From Parasponia andersonii (taxonomy: Eukaryota > Streptophyta > Magnoliopsida > Rosales > Cannabaceae): 64,000 nucleotides of DNA. Made by a program: the position numbers and the translations under genes. The notes beneath the pieces are model-generated. The model did not search any database and was not told the DNA's origin. It saw only the letters and a program-made list of their open reading frames with translations. Position 1 is the first letter of the stretch, and each line of letters starts with the position of its first letter. Shown in pieces: positions 1 through 11,429 of the stretch. The DNA lies in the NCBI GenBank assembly GCA_002914805.1, contig JXTB01000001.1, positions 394,736 through 458,735 of the forward strand, in the 5' to 3' direction.

Positions 1-680
1 GAAGTGGACCCTCCCTAAGGAATGTTTTGACTACACGAAAAGTTAAAGGGAAACAGACGCTGGCCAAGAAAAGATCTACCTTTGCGTGATCAAGATGTGA
101 ACAGATTTGGAGTCTACCCGTTGGAAGTAGTCCAGAGACAGATCAAACATGAAAACAAGAATCAAGGTTAAAGCCTATTTATTATGTCCTAAAAATACAA
201 AGTACGTGGATAATGGCGATGAACACTCAGGAGCCTTACTGGCGAGGCGCAGGTTTAGAGCGGACTCTTAAGGAGACGTCAGAATGATAATGCCCAGTTT
301 GTTCTCGATAAGAGCCAAGCCCGGGCCTCCTCCTCTGCAACGACGGGTCTAAGCAATGGTCAACTAAACCCTGGAGCTGGCTCCGAGCACGGTCCCATTT
401 GGGGTCGGAGAAGTCTAGCCACACGCGATGGTCGAACTCTGCCAAAACAAGTTATAACGAAGGTTATAGTTCTGCAAAACAGGATGAACCAAAGCCTACA
501 CCCCTATGTCCGAGGCCATTCCGAGTAACCATGACCCCAGGAAGGCTCGCTAATAACCCGAAATCATGTCCTTTACAGTCAGTTAAACAAATGGTGGAAG
601 GCAAAAGAAAACAGTCTAAAATTGACGGGGCATCCTTTGTCATTTATTTGAAGGGTTATAACGAACAATTAACTCTATAA

Positions 681-757
681 ATGTACATAATTTGGGGGGG
701 GGGGCTAGTTACTCTACAAATGTACATAATTTAGGGGGGGGCCTAGTTACCTCTATC
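681..757. repeat. Direct repeat with two long G tracts
   Basis: Two copies with a period of 39 bp share an ATGTACATAATTT core. The cores are followed by runs of 11 G (694-704) and 8 G (734-741), then CTAGTTAC. The repeat lies just downstream of the stop codon of the antisense gene. On the plus strand the tracts could be internal polypurine tracts of the element. On the minus strand they would be C-rich 3' UTR. The function is unknown. Confidence 0.7.
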
Positions 758-3700
758 CGAGGAGGCGCAGCCGACCCTGGCACTTGGACCGGCTTCGGAG
801 AAGAGTGGCGTGGCCGGATTGGATTCGTCACTGGATAGAACGACCGCGCCGGACCCTTCACTTATTGAGACCCCGGGGCTAGGCCGAATGACCAGGGCTT
901 CCAGAGTTCGATCTGGCAGACCAGAAGTAGGAACAAGCTCCGCGGCATCGGGAGCAGACGTAGAGGGCCCATCCTTTTCTGCAGCAAGCATCTCCAGCAC
1001 GTCTGATGGGTATATAATTTTGATCTCGTCCCCGAGCTGCTGCATGTAGTGCTTGATGGAGTAGTGGTCCCTCTCGATGCCTTTCTGATCGTCAAATTGG
1101 TCTGGTGTCACCACCTCGACATGGTTTTCAAATTCTCTATTCTCCCAGCAAGACCTATAACTTTCCGCAGAAAGAACGTCCACCTGCTTCTGGTACCTTA
1201 TTTTCAACTTCTCTGTATCCGCCAGTCTGTTCTTCAGCGCCGCCAATCTGAGCTCCGCCTGCCGCTGCGATAAGTCGACCAATAAAGAATTAATACCAGC
1301 GAGGTCCGCGCAATGTTTACGAGATGCCTCTACTTGAGCACCCATCAGATTTTTATGCTCTAGAAAAAGATGTCGTTTTACCTCGTGGGACCGATCGAGC
1401 CTGCGTTGCAGAGCATGGGCTTCTAGCTTAGCCGCCACCTCGGCTTTCCTCGCTTCCTTGGCATCCTCGACAGCCTGATCTCGAGCGATGAAGGCCAGTC
1501 CCATCTCTGCCCCCACGCTCTGAAGCTTTTGCTCTTTGATCCTCAGCTCGCCTTGGGCCAACCTGGCGGCTTCGGATTGAGCAAGCATGTTGGCCTCCGC
1601 CTGAGCTAATCTCGCCGCTAGCTCCTCGCTCCTGGCTTTTTCGACACTCATGGTGTGTGCCACCGGGTTGCTAACCCTCGCTTCTTTGAGGCCCCGGTAT
1701 ATGTCGAAATCAGACCTCAAGTCGGCGAGGGCGGCCACGCTGCGCTCGGCCAATGCGGAACGGGAGCTCAACTCTTCGGTTAGACCCTTGACACGAGCAG
1801 AGTAGAAAGACCGGATGGCGGAAGCAACAAAGGAGGGGGTCGGCAATTATCAAAAACATTGAAGAAACATAAAAACACCCAAACGTGACAAACCTGCGCG
1901 AGAGTGCGAGTAGTGAGAAGCTCAACATTCTCTGGAGTAAGGACCTCCAGCGCAGGCTCTGTGGCCGGATTATCCCTTGGTGCACCATCAGTGCCCGGGG
2001 AACGCGGCCCCGCCTTGACGGCCATAAGGACATCCTCCCCATCCGCCGGGCACGCCACCGGAGCAGAAGCGATAGGGGCGGAGGAAGACCCGGGACCGTC
2101 AGGGGCGCCGCCGAGCATGGGGGGAGGAGTTACACCTCCTCCGGTCTGGCCGCCGCGTGTTGACCTTTTTCTCCTTAGAAGGGTCAGCGTTGCCCCATCA
2201 TCGTCACTATCAGATGAAAGGATGACCCTGCCCCTCTTCCCCGCCCAGCTCGCTTCCTCATTTGACGAGCCGACCTCGCGTTGCCGCTTTGTAGGGATTG
2301 GTGGAGGGGAGGAGAGTCTGGATTTCAGTCTCGGAACTCCCCTACTGAGCTTGGCGATCTCTCCACCGAGGCTTAGGGCACTCGATTTCGAGCCGGAGTC
2401 AGGGGTGGGGGAGATCACTGCTACAGACCCCCCGGTCGGACCAGGCATCATCGCTTCCCCGCACGTGATTAAAAGGGCAGACGACCCCCCAGCTGGAGAT
2501 CCGCCGGTGTCAGAGCGGGGAACCGCTGATTCTGCTCCCTCTGTATGCACCACGAGGCACTGGCCAGCGGACACCTTAATTTGAGCTTTCGACGCCGCAG
2601 CTCTCCCTTTGATGGGAGAAGGGCTGGCTGACGGGCCCGTCTCAGAGCCTGTGAAAAATGAACGATGAAGTTAGTTTGCGGTCACGGCCTGACCCACAAA
2701 GATTCAAAGATTTAAGAATAATCTTACCCCTAACCCTTTTAGGGGCGGCGTTTTCTTCCTCGCGGAGCCTAACGCACTCCGCGGCCACCAGCCTCACGGC
2801 CTCCTCGAGTTCGTGATTTGACGGCGCTACCAGATCGTTGGTGCCCGCAGCTAGCTTGAGGCCGCAACCTGCCGACTCACCGTGGTGATCCGGTCACTTT
2901 CGTCCCGGCGAAATCGGTTCAGGGCAGAGGCGTCGAGCTGACTCCTCAGATGCTTGGTGACGACCCAGGTATCCAAAGGAAAGGGGAGGTATGAGACCAT
3001 CCTGGGCATCAGGTTCATCATCAGGGGGTTGAGGACGGCTTGAATGTGCCGGCATTCCCCCGGGGAGCTAAAGATAATTATCCCCTCTAGACTTTTGAGC
3101 CGCCCAGCCGATAGGCGCGGCTCGAACCAGCTTTCTTCTACTGAGGCTGCACAGGGCAAAGTAACATGAGCAATAAAATCATGAGAAAACTCAGACCCAA
3201 AGATCATAGTCTGATGCTTACTCTGCAGGAAGACTGAGGGGACTTGGAAATATTCTCCGTTCACCCAAGGGGAGCACCACGCCCCTCCAACGGCATAAAG
3301 CCTGGCGTGAGAGTCCCATTGTTTGTCTGACCGCAGCAGCCCCCAAAAGATGTGGCGCCCAGGCAGCGGCTGGAGATAGAAGGTGGGGTAGGAGCCCTTC
3401 TTGGGAATGAGAACGAGTTTATAAGCATAGAAGACCACCTCCAGGTCGATATGCATGTTATAGATAACTGACAGGGCAGAGAGCCCCATCAGAATCATAA
3501 TCCCGTTTGCATTCAGTTGCATCGGGTGGATCCCCGTCAGGGCAAAAAGTTGATGGATTAGAGGGGGAAGAGGGAATCGCAGGCAGTCCAGATGCTTCCT
3601 GCCCAAGATGATGGAACCTTCGGGGGCGCAGGGCCAAAGGTACCAGTCTGCGGGACCTTTGACTCGTTGAAGCGTCACTCCTCCAGGGAAGCAGAGCTGC

Positions 3701-3765
3701 CTCCTCAATGAGTCTAACTCTGAATCTGTAACAGATTGCAATTCCTGATTTTGATTCGAAGCCAT
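743..3765 (-). CDS. Antisense spliced gene of a Tat element, putative gypsy-type transposon protein (Transposase_28-like) with coiled coil
   Basis: The model runs from ATG at 3765. Exon 1 (3765-2881, 295 codons) has the pattern of the plant putative gypsy-type transposon family: a PLPPLIHQLF stretch followed by LNANGIMILMGLSALSVIY and a WGLL segment. Exon 2 (about 2880-2728) joins exon 3 (2648-1894) over a 79-bp GT-AG intron and keeps frame. Exon 3 is Pro/Ser-rich and low-complexity, with KRQRE and KRGRV basic clusters that could be nuclear signals. Exon 4 (1786-743) follows a 107-bp intron and encodes a long Ala/Glu/Leu coiled coil, ending in a Ser-rich tail. The exon 1 to exon 2 transition needs a one-base frame shift, so this copy may be damaged. 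The earlier in-frame Met at 3969 was not chosen because its extension is hydrophobic and unlike the family. The reaction is unknown; despite the family name no transposase activity is implied. Confidence 0.55.
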
Positions 3766-4106
3766 TGTTCCGAAAGACGACTGGGAGGGTGAGAGTCTTT
3801 GGAAGAGAAGGAAGCAGAAACCTTGGGGTGTTGTGAGATTGGGGTGATTGAAAGTTTTGGTAAAACAGCAGATAAGCACAGTTGCGGTTTTTAAAGGAGA
3901 GAAGCCGAAAAGTTTTTCTGGAAGAGGAAAGAATAAAAGAAACCGAGCAGTCTGAATTTCAAAATTCAAATAGATCTCGTGATGAGGGATGGCGTATCAC
4001 TGCATTGGGAAAAGGGAGCCATGTGCGTCCCTCAGGTTAGAGAAGCGAAGAGACATTTTCCCCACTTGATAGATATGAATCTATCAAATAGGGAAATGGG
4101 GGCAGT

Positions 4107-4969
4107 TGTGAGGCCCGTTCCCGAACCTTGTGCCACGAGGAAGGCCACGCGGATCGCACATGATCTCACCATCAGCCTTTGGGCCATCCAAGGTTAGGGC
4201 CGAACCCATCACTGACCCCAGACGGTTCGGCCAGCTAGACCCCAACCACGACAGCTGGGGATCAGAGGCCCCAAGGGTCTGCTATCTGGAAACAGCAGCC
4301 CTTATCTCAATAGTCGGAAGGGTCAGAAGCCCCAAGGGTCTTCAGACTGGATACAATGGAAAGCAGCCCATGACTCCAGACCCAGATAGAGTATTTAATG
4401 CGATCCTAGGTAGGTGTGTGTACCAGGGACAGGCCGTCCTGACAGAACGGCGATTTGCCCAAATCTTACTCCTGACAGATTGAAGCCGTAGGAAGCGGCG
4501 AAAATCAGGCCACGGTAGCACAAGGGAGATCACAGAAATCTCGGTCCGTGACGGTTAAAAAAGATCTTGAGGTGAAAGGTACTCATTCCAGAGATAGAGA
4601 ACTAGGTTGTTCACTATCTCAGGACTATACATATAGAAGCCATGCGTTCCCGAGAGGGGCATGTACGCGCAACAAAGCTGATATATATAAAATAGTTTGT
4701 GAACTAAAAGAAAATAGATAGATATTCATACTGAAATATTTTCCTTGCTACCCAACACAAAGATAAACCATTGACTTAAGCATCGGAGAGTCTTTGCAGG
4801 TAGCCACCCCCGCCTCTACGAACTTGCTTGGAGTTCAGAGAGTTTTGAGACAGCAAGAACACGTGGACAGTTGGAGAACACAGCATCAGCAGTTCGAGAC
4901 ACGTGGACGGCTGGTGAGAAACCTCTCCAACAGGTGCCTCACTCACTAATAACACATTTTCGTGCTACA
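4107..4969 (+). repeat. 3' LTR of the left Tat-like element
   Basis: It begins TGTGAGGCCC directly after the purine tract AGGGAAATGGGGGCAG and ends near GTGCTACA, giving short TGT/ACA inverted ends. A TATA-like ATATATATAAAAT lies at about 4680. It contains short internal repeats of the CCCCAAGGGTCT type. The right boundary is placed by where receptor-kinase-related sequence starts (about 4975). ATCTG at 4970-4974 would be one target-duplication copy, but its partner lies outside the window, so the end is approximate. Confidence 0.5.
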
Positions 4970-4974
4970 ATCTG

Positions 4975-5425
4975 ATGGTAAAAAGTGCTTAGGTACTCAC
5001 CAAATAGAAACGAGTTTAAGCTTTTGTTTGTCATGAATTTATAGCCGAGTAACACTTTTTCATCTCCTTCAACATAATAGCCCAAATCTCTAACAAGATT
5101 TCAATGAAGTTTGGCAATCAAGAACACCTCATTCTTCGTAAGCTTTGTCCCGAATCACGCAAGAGTCCTTTTATAGTAATTTCTTATCGTCCTTGAAATT
5201 TACCATAAAATAATGTTCCGTGACAAATATTATCATCTAGTTTTTTTTATCAGTAAGTTGCTGAAAAATGAGTTTAGTGTTAAACTGGGCCCAATCTTGC
5301 TTATCCAAGTTTGTTAGCTTTTGAAAAATTATCAATAGTAGCTACTACGCTTCCCAAAGAAACAGTGGGACATATATGCCTTTCTTTTCCTCTTCTCTTA
5401 ATTGGCTCGACAATATGGAGTTTAT
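4975..5425 (-). pseudogene. G-type lectin S-receptor-like kinase pseudogene fragment
   Basis: Two decayed exons match, in order and strand, exons 3 and 4 of the intact kinase at 15229-18547. At 4998-5215 the translation retains recognisable pieces such as RDSGQ, IAKLH and MTNKSLNSFLF, the region between the kinase beta-3 strand and the hinge. The donor-like GTGAG after LFLF sits where the intact gene has its exon 4 donor. At 5291-5420 the sequence corresponds to the glycine-loop exon (tandem CTTATCCAAGTTTGTTAGC against CTTGTCCGAGTTTGTTTAC in the intact gene). An in-frame stop precedes EITIK and there is at least one frame shift, so no product is possible. All downstream exons are missing because the gypsy LTR lies immediately to the left. 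It is a tandem paralogue about 10 kb from the live gene. Confidence 0.8.
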
Positions 5426-6344
5426 GATTGGTATCACACTATAGTGCAAGCCAATGGCCTCATGTACGTTACTGTTTCTCCTATTACCTGAATGTAAAGA
5501 TAATTTTAGTTATATCTACATATGTAAACTGGGATGTGCTGTACCGGTCAAGATATAGTTAGCTGCGACACACTTATGCCTCGTGCCGTGCGAGCCTTAG
5601 ATACTATTAGTAATCGTTTCATGTTGGCTTGGGTACGATTATGAAAAACTTAACCAAATCAAAAATAAGCAGAAGCATAGAAAACAAATTTTTTTTCCAG
5701 ATTATAGTTTTTCATAAAAATCATTTAGGATATTTGTTATGGTCTAAATACACGCAATAGGTTATGTACCTCAACTAATGAGAGTCTTTCTTTATATGCA
5801 CTAAGCTTATAACTATAGAGATGTATGGGAACTTTGACTATAATTAACTCCAAAGTAAGAATCTAAGAACTCCAATGGTGGTACTAAGAATTTCTCTCTC
5901 TCTTACTTTTTTCTCAGTTTTTTATACAGTCGTCGAAGTAATATTTCAGTCAAAACTGAAATTACACACAATAAAAGAGGATGTCTTTTCTAGACTCCTC
6001 TATTAAGAAGGAATTTCAACCAGCCCTAGTGAACCTTGGGGCTAGCTAAAAATTACTATTCTAAGGAATAGCGTGGTTGGGCCATTAGGGCCCACTTTTT
6101 ATCTGGCAATTTTCTCTTTTTTGTGTATTTGTGTATTAAATTATTTGAATTCAATTGATCTCATGCAGTCCAAGATATTGGTGTAGGTTAAGAACCCAAA
6201 TAAACATATTTAATTCAAGTTCTAATAGACAAGGGCCTAATTACATATAACTCTTAATAGAAATAAATATGTACTATTAGTTATGGACTTATTCGACTAA
6301 AGGTTCAAACTGAATTCTTGAATTAAATAAATATCACAAGATAC
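5426..6344. other. Intergenic, no gene seen
   Basis: AT-rich DNA. A short patch at 5545-5600 is richer in CG and has GTGCC words like those at 10850-11050. No coding frame longer than noise and no RNA gene was recognised. Confidence 0.5.
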
Positions 6345-6789
6345 TAAAATAGCGGAAGTATTTGATAAGAAAGTTTTTTTGAAAAATTGTAGACAACTTA
6401 CTATAACTTGTTGATTCGCTTATGAATAGTAGGAAATAGGCTTCAAAAAATCATTGAATCTCAAAGAAAACCAGAAATTTGATAAGAAAAGAGAAAACTT
6501 TCTCTATATTTTTATTAAACTCAAAGAATACCTGAGGCTTATAATTTACAAGAAACTTAATAAAGCATGAAACGCTATCAGAAATATTAAAAAAATACGA
6601 GAAAAGGTAATTAAAGAACGCAAAAATGCAAAAAATGTAACTAGAAAAAAATAATATTATTGTATTTTTGGTCGACCGATTATTCCAAAGAAATTTGCAT
6701 TTTTGAAGGGATTATTTGGTCGATTGAAAATTATTTTCAGTCGACCTAAAATGTCTACTATTAGAAAAAATATTTTTCACGCTGCATCA
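6345..6789 (-). repeat. 3' LTR of the 6.3-9.0 kb element
   Basis: It is the left copy of the LTR pair and ends GCTGCATCA at 6789. In sense orientation it begins TGATGCAGC. The left edge is estimated from alignment with the right copy. Confidence 0.65.
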
Positions 6790-7798
6790 TACTCTCCAGG
6801 ATAGAGAAAATTCTTACATGATTTTCCAACGATATCTTCATTCGACAATTCTCCTTAATATAGAAAACATTTGTCATTTTAATGTGTGATTGCAGTGTCA
6901 GAAACTCATTCAATTGATATAACTTCTTATTCTTCATATGATTTTGATACACCATAGCTTAATAGACTCTCTTTAAGGCATCCCATATCCATAATGCTAA
7001 CAAGAGATACAAAATCAAGATAATCTTCAATAAGCTTTCTACAAAACATACTAGCATCTCTAAGATTTAAGTCAAACTTTGTTATTGCAGAATACTGAGC
7101 ACTTTTATCCCCATCCAGCTTCTTTCTTCTTCTCCACAAAAATAATCAATTAAGAAAAGGACTAGCATCATTAATGAAGTTCACTTACAAGCTTCTCGGA
7201 TGCAAATGTATCGAATAAGAAGCAAATCTATCTTTATTATTCTCAAGATCATAATGTTATAACTCACTTGTCTATCTATTTCCTTAATTTGCCTTTTAGA
7301 ATCATGATAAACTTATTGTTCTAAATCAAAATCCAATGCAACACGATTCAAAATTGTCTTTTGTGCTAACCTCTTTAACATCAAGATCAACAATAAATTC
7401 AAATATGAGGAAAGTAGAAGAGAGAATTACCTCGTCATCAAGTTTTACCTCACCATTCTCAACCATGCTGCCATTGACCTCTTGTGTTACAATTTTGAAA
7501 TATCACGCTTATCCTCAATATCAAATTCCTCCAAGTTATCATGTTCGAAGAATCGAGAACACTCCAAAGAGCTAACTTCTATCACCTCAGTTAAGCAATC
7601 ATCAAAGAACCTAGAATGGTCTTCTTTATCAATAACTACATGATCTCCAATTGCATGAGTAAGAGAATCAACAACTTCCTCCTTTTTTATATTATCAATA
7701 AATGGATGAAATTCAAATGAGTCTCTAGTTTATTCTATGTCCATAAGATTTTTTGAATTATTTTTCTCATAATTTATTCGCCTATCTTTTGGACTAAC

Positions 7799-8100
7799 TT
7801 ATGGGCAATAAAAGTGTTCAAATAACTTTGACCTCATTTTTCTCCAACTTTTTATTTTCTGCTTTCCATCTTGAATTTTGTTATTTTGAACAAATTTCCA
7901 CCAGAAAACTACAGAACCTTTAAATTTTCTAGCAACTAAGAAAACTTGTTCCACACATTCAAAGTATTTATCAAACTTAGCAATCCATTCTAAAAATTCC
8001 TCCAGTTCAAAACAACTATCATTCTTCAAAATTGACTCCTATTTGTGAATTGTTCATCATTGAGGATGTATCTCCCACTGTGCTCCTCTGGTCTAATCAT
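7799..8100 (-). pseudogene. Retrotransposon gag relic
   Basis: A 76-residue frame ending at 7799 shows the core of plant gypsy gag: an EEFLEWIAKFDKYFE start, then ARKFKGSVVFWWKFV and KIKSWRKMRSKLFEHF. The WW followed about 20 residues later by a W..M...L..HF block is the usual Retrotrans_gag signature. The frame is broken on both sides, with only short gag-like pieces upstream to about 8100. No zinc knuckle or pol follows. It is too short to be functional. Confidence 0.6.
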
Positions 8101-8545
8101 CGTTGGGATTGATTGGGCACACCAATTTCAAAAGCCTTGACGTTATTTGCTCTAGGATTTTTGAACAGCTATAATGAAGAAATAACTTTGGCATCCAACT
8201 GTCATCGAGGCTTGGGCCGAGCCATTCCTATAGTAGTGTCAATAGAAACTAGACTCAGAACATCTAATCTTGTTTTGTGTTGAACCCGATAGAACTCCCG
8301 ATCTCCATCAGTGGGCAACCCACGCCTTACAGTAATGGGTTTTCTTCTTGAATCATTCCCTGAATCGTGATGACTACAATTTTGGGGAGCCAATAACACA
8401 ACCACTTGCTCTGTTAATTAGGCCTCATGTTACTCCAATTGCATCGTCCAATCATATTCATAGGCTTCATCCACGGGAACCTCATTGGTTGGGTGTCTTT
8501 TTGGCAGCATCTTGCCAAGAACGAACTTGGCTTTCATACAATGGA

Positions 8546-9024
8546 TGTAGCTGAAGTATCTTATGAGAAAGATATTTTATATTATTGGGGATAACTTATT
8601 ATATATGTTGATTCGCTCTCAAATACTAGGAATAAGTTCCAAACAACTGTTGATTCTCAAGGAATGCGGTAAATTTTAGGAAAAAAAAAAAGAGAAAACT
8701 GTCTGTATAATTTTTATTAAACTCAAACAATTCTATTCAATACCCTAAGGTTTACAATTTATAGGAAACTTAATAAAATATTAAATTCTATCAGAAATAT
8801 TTAAAAATATGCAAAAAGGCAACTAAACAAAGCAAAACCACAAAACTGGATAACTGAAAAAAAATGAAATTATCGCATTTTCGATTGATTGGAAATATTT
8901 TTTTGGTCACCCGATTCTTTTAGAGAAAATTGCATTTCTGAAGAGGTTTTTTGGTCGACCAAAACTCATTTTTGGTCAACCTAAAATGCATGTTGTCAGG
9001 AAAGACATTTTCCACACTGCATCA
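8546..9024 (-). repeat. 5' LTR of the 6.3-9.0 kb element
   Basis: It is the right copy of the LTR pair, starting TGTAGCTGAAG on the plus strand and ending ACTGCATCA. It is directly followed by GATAC. No primer-binding site matching a tRNA that I recognise is visible below 8546. Confidence 0.65.
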
Positions 9025-9894
9025 GATACTTTATAATTAAAATTATATGCATTCGATAATTAATATTTGTATATGTATTCCACATGAATACCGATAATTG
9101 AAGTTAGGTAAAATTACCGTTTTGCCCCACTAATTATATCTTTCAATTACTTGATATAAGACTATATCTAATAGATAACTAGACCTATAAAAAGTCTTCA
9201 TTTAATAAATTATCTAATTTTATTAATTACTTAGCTAAGGTTTAAATCATCCAAGCTCCTATAGCTCCTCAAGGTAGTATTCACTTCTCTATATAATAGA
9301 GTTGTAGATTATATATTTATAAGCATATGTTCCCAATGCCCATAATAATGCATTACCAAAATGTTAGAGTATAGATCGTCAATTTCTTGATTTGTATCTT
9401 TTAACATTTCAAATAATACAAATTATAAATACAAGTTCATTATCTATTTCAGGATTAAGAAAGACATACATTAATTATAAAGTTTGTGAGAATATATTTT
9501 TGTCAACGGTACTTATTATAAGAACATATTTCACATGGTCCTTATTCAATGTTTAAACACTAAGACTTTTTGTACATAGTCATACCAATATAAATTAAGA
9601 TACATTATAAATGCACAACATCTTACAACACGATTCAAGAGAAGTGTCTAGCTTCTCTTATTAGTTGTGGACAAACCTATTTGATTTAATTACAGAAAAT
9701 ATGTCTTAACTTCAATAAATAATTTTATTAAAATATTTCTCATCAATAAATCATGGAACCTTTTGACATTAACTATTGTGCCAATAATCAGAATATTATT
9801 ACAAATACTATGTATGAAATATCCTTTATTAAATATCCAAAAATATTCATTAAACATCTATAAATAATAAACATTTTTTGGGTATAATCCTAAC

Positions 9895-10300
9895 ACATGA
9901 TATGTTGTGCTTGTGTTCGATTTCATACCATTAACATGCCATTATCGTATTTGTCTATTTTATTGCCTAATGATTCCCGTTTTCAATATTATGCTATTAA
10001 CGTACCTAATCGTATCCATTTATGGTATTGGGCTATTTTTTGTTCCTAATCGTGCCCGTTTTCAATAATATATTATTTTCGTGCATATTCGTTCTATTTC
10101 CAATTTTGTGTTATTTTTATACCTAATCGTACCTATTTCTGATAATATGCTATTTTTGTACTAATTGTACCTATTTTAGATACTATATTATTTCAAAGAG
10201 CTAATAGTGTTTGTTTTTTATTATATTATTCTTATGTCTAAGTTCTAACTTTGCCTACTTTCAATATCATATATAGTTTCAAGCTTAATTATTTGTATTT
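9895..10300. repeat. Degenerate tandem repeat, unit about 39 bp
   Basis: Seven or eight imperfect units recur with the order CCTAATCGT, then CC(C/T)(G/A)TTT, then a pyrimidine-rich AATATTATGCTATT block. The best units start near 9968, 10007, 10047 and 10124. Copies differ by point changes and 1-3-base indels. No coding potential. Confidence 0.6.
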
Positions 10301-10844
10301 TCAAACTCTTATTATTTTTGTTCCATAATCATGATCATTCTATTTATTTATTTATTTTTATAAATTTATTTGTTTTAATAATATTAAACATATTATGAAT
10401 TATGAATTATGAATTGTTAATTATAATGCAATTGAAAGAATTTTTTTGAAATTGAGATAACTTTTATATTAAAAAAAATTTAAATTGAATTATAAAAGTG
10501 TACAAAAGAAATGATATTTAATTTAAATTTCTAGAATTAAAATGTATTCCAATTGAATTGGTGTCTACTCAAATTATATCAATATGTATAACTCAAAAAT
10601 TATGATTGGTACATATCTAAACGATATTTTGTTTTCTTAACATTTTAAAGATTTTCATTAGAGGTGAATTTTATTTTAGATTCTTAGTATCTTTAAACTC
10701 TTTGGCTTAAGCTTATTAAATTTTAGAACCTTTTTAAATTTTAAATTTTCTATTTTTTTACATTTATTGTATTAAAATTATGCCACAAAAATTTGAAAAA
10801 AATTAAAATAAGTATATTTTTTGCAAACTAATTATTTTCCTTAA

Positions 10845-11055
10845 TGATGTATGTTGTCCTTATTATTCGTGTCGCATATCGTGCCTGTGCCATGCCAACT
10901 CGAGGACATTTACTTATTGTATTGTGCCTCTAGGTATAGTTATTATTCATATTGTGCCATGCTGAGTACAATTACTATCGTGTGGTGCCAAACTGTATCG
11001 CCTTATAATCGTGTCGTATTTGCACCGACCTATTAGTGCTTGTCCATTTTGGCAC
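10845..11055. repeat. Patch of CGTGCC / GTGCCATGC words
   Basis: A relatively GC-rich island in very AT-rich DNA. Words such as ATCGTGCC, GTGCCATGC, ATTGTGCC and TCGTGTCG recur. The same vocabulary (TAATCGTGCC) is found in the 39-bp repeat at 9.9-10.3 kb. The arrangement resembles subterminal repeats of plant hAT-type DNA transposons, but no terminal inverted repeat or transposase was found. Confidence 0.35.
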
Positions 11056-11429
11056 CAAACTTTTATCCATGTAAAGGTAAATTTATTTTTCATTTTAGTA
11101 TTTACATTCGAGGTGTGGGTTAATAATTTGCATATATGTTTGGCACATACTTTATAAGTACTATATATATATATTAATTAAGCACAATGTTATAGTTGAT
11201 TATATTTTTGTATTATACAATTAATACAACATCTAAATTTAATATAATATAAAAAGAATTATATATCTAAGAAAGAAATGTATGTATTAAATTCTTTTAT
11301 ATAACTTTAAGTCTAATATAGTATTGTACGATACTCACTTTCTCTTCCCCAAATTCTCTTTTATTAGTTTATTCTTTTTTTTTTTTAAATTTCTCTCTCT
11401 TTACTTTATCTCACATCACTTTATTTCTT

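Larger units (their letters stand above)
1..4969 (+). mobile_element. Tat-like Ty3-gypsy element, 3' part only
   Basis: The stretch is read as the 3' end of a plus-strand Tat-lineage gypsy element whose pol lies off the left edge. Support is indirect: a minus-strand (antisense) spliced gene of the type carried by Tat elements occupies 743-3765, a purine-rich tract sits at about 4088-4105, and a TG-starting LTR follows at once. Bases 1-740 hold no recognisable domain; small open frames there look random. The GC content of 743-3970 is clearly higher than that of the DNA to its right. The orientation is inferred from the tract-to-LTR order and from the complete element at 18920-33339, which has the same antisense arrangement. 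If the tract is coincidental, the antisense gene could instead be an independent host-like locus. Confidence 0.55.
6345..9024 (-). mobile_element. Short non-autonomous gypsy-like LTR element
   Basis: Two diverged direct repeats of 440-480 bp (6345-6789 and 8546-9024) share many blocks in the same order. Examples are GTTGATTCGCT, TTTTTATTAAACTCAAA, AGAAACTTAATAAA, a GGTCGACC-type motif and a terminal CTGCATCA. GATAC occurs at 6340-6344 and again at 9025-9029, a possible 5-bp target duplication, although the left LTR edge is eroded. The 1.75-kb interior holds only a minus-strand gag relic and no protease, RT or integrase, so mobility would depend on another element. The LTR divergence, including many indels, suggests an old insertion. 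Confidence 0.7.

Noticed and set aside
399..680. 93-residue plus-strand open frame
   Set aside because: No domain, no family resemblance and composition like the surrounding non-coding DNA.
810..2584. Long plus-strand frames (810-1049, 1904-2584) over the antisense gene
   Set aside because: They are shadows of the GC-rich minus-strand coding exons. The minus strand has the domain similarity, splice junctions and coiled-coil pattern.
10851..11036. 61-residue open frame
   Set aside because: It arises from the CGTGCC-word repeat patch; repetitive Tyr/Cys/Ser content with no protein similarity.
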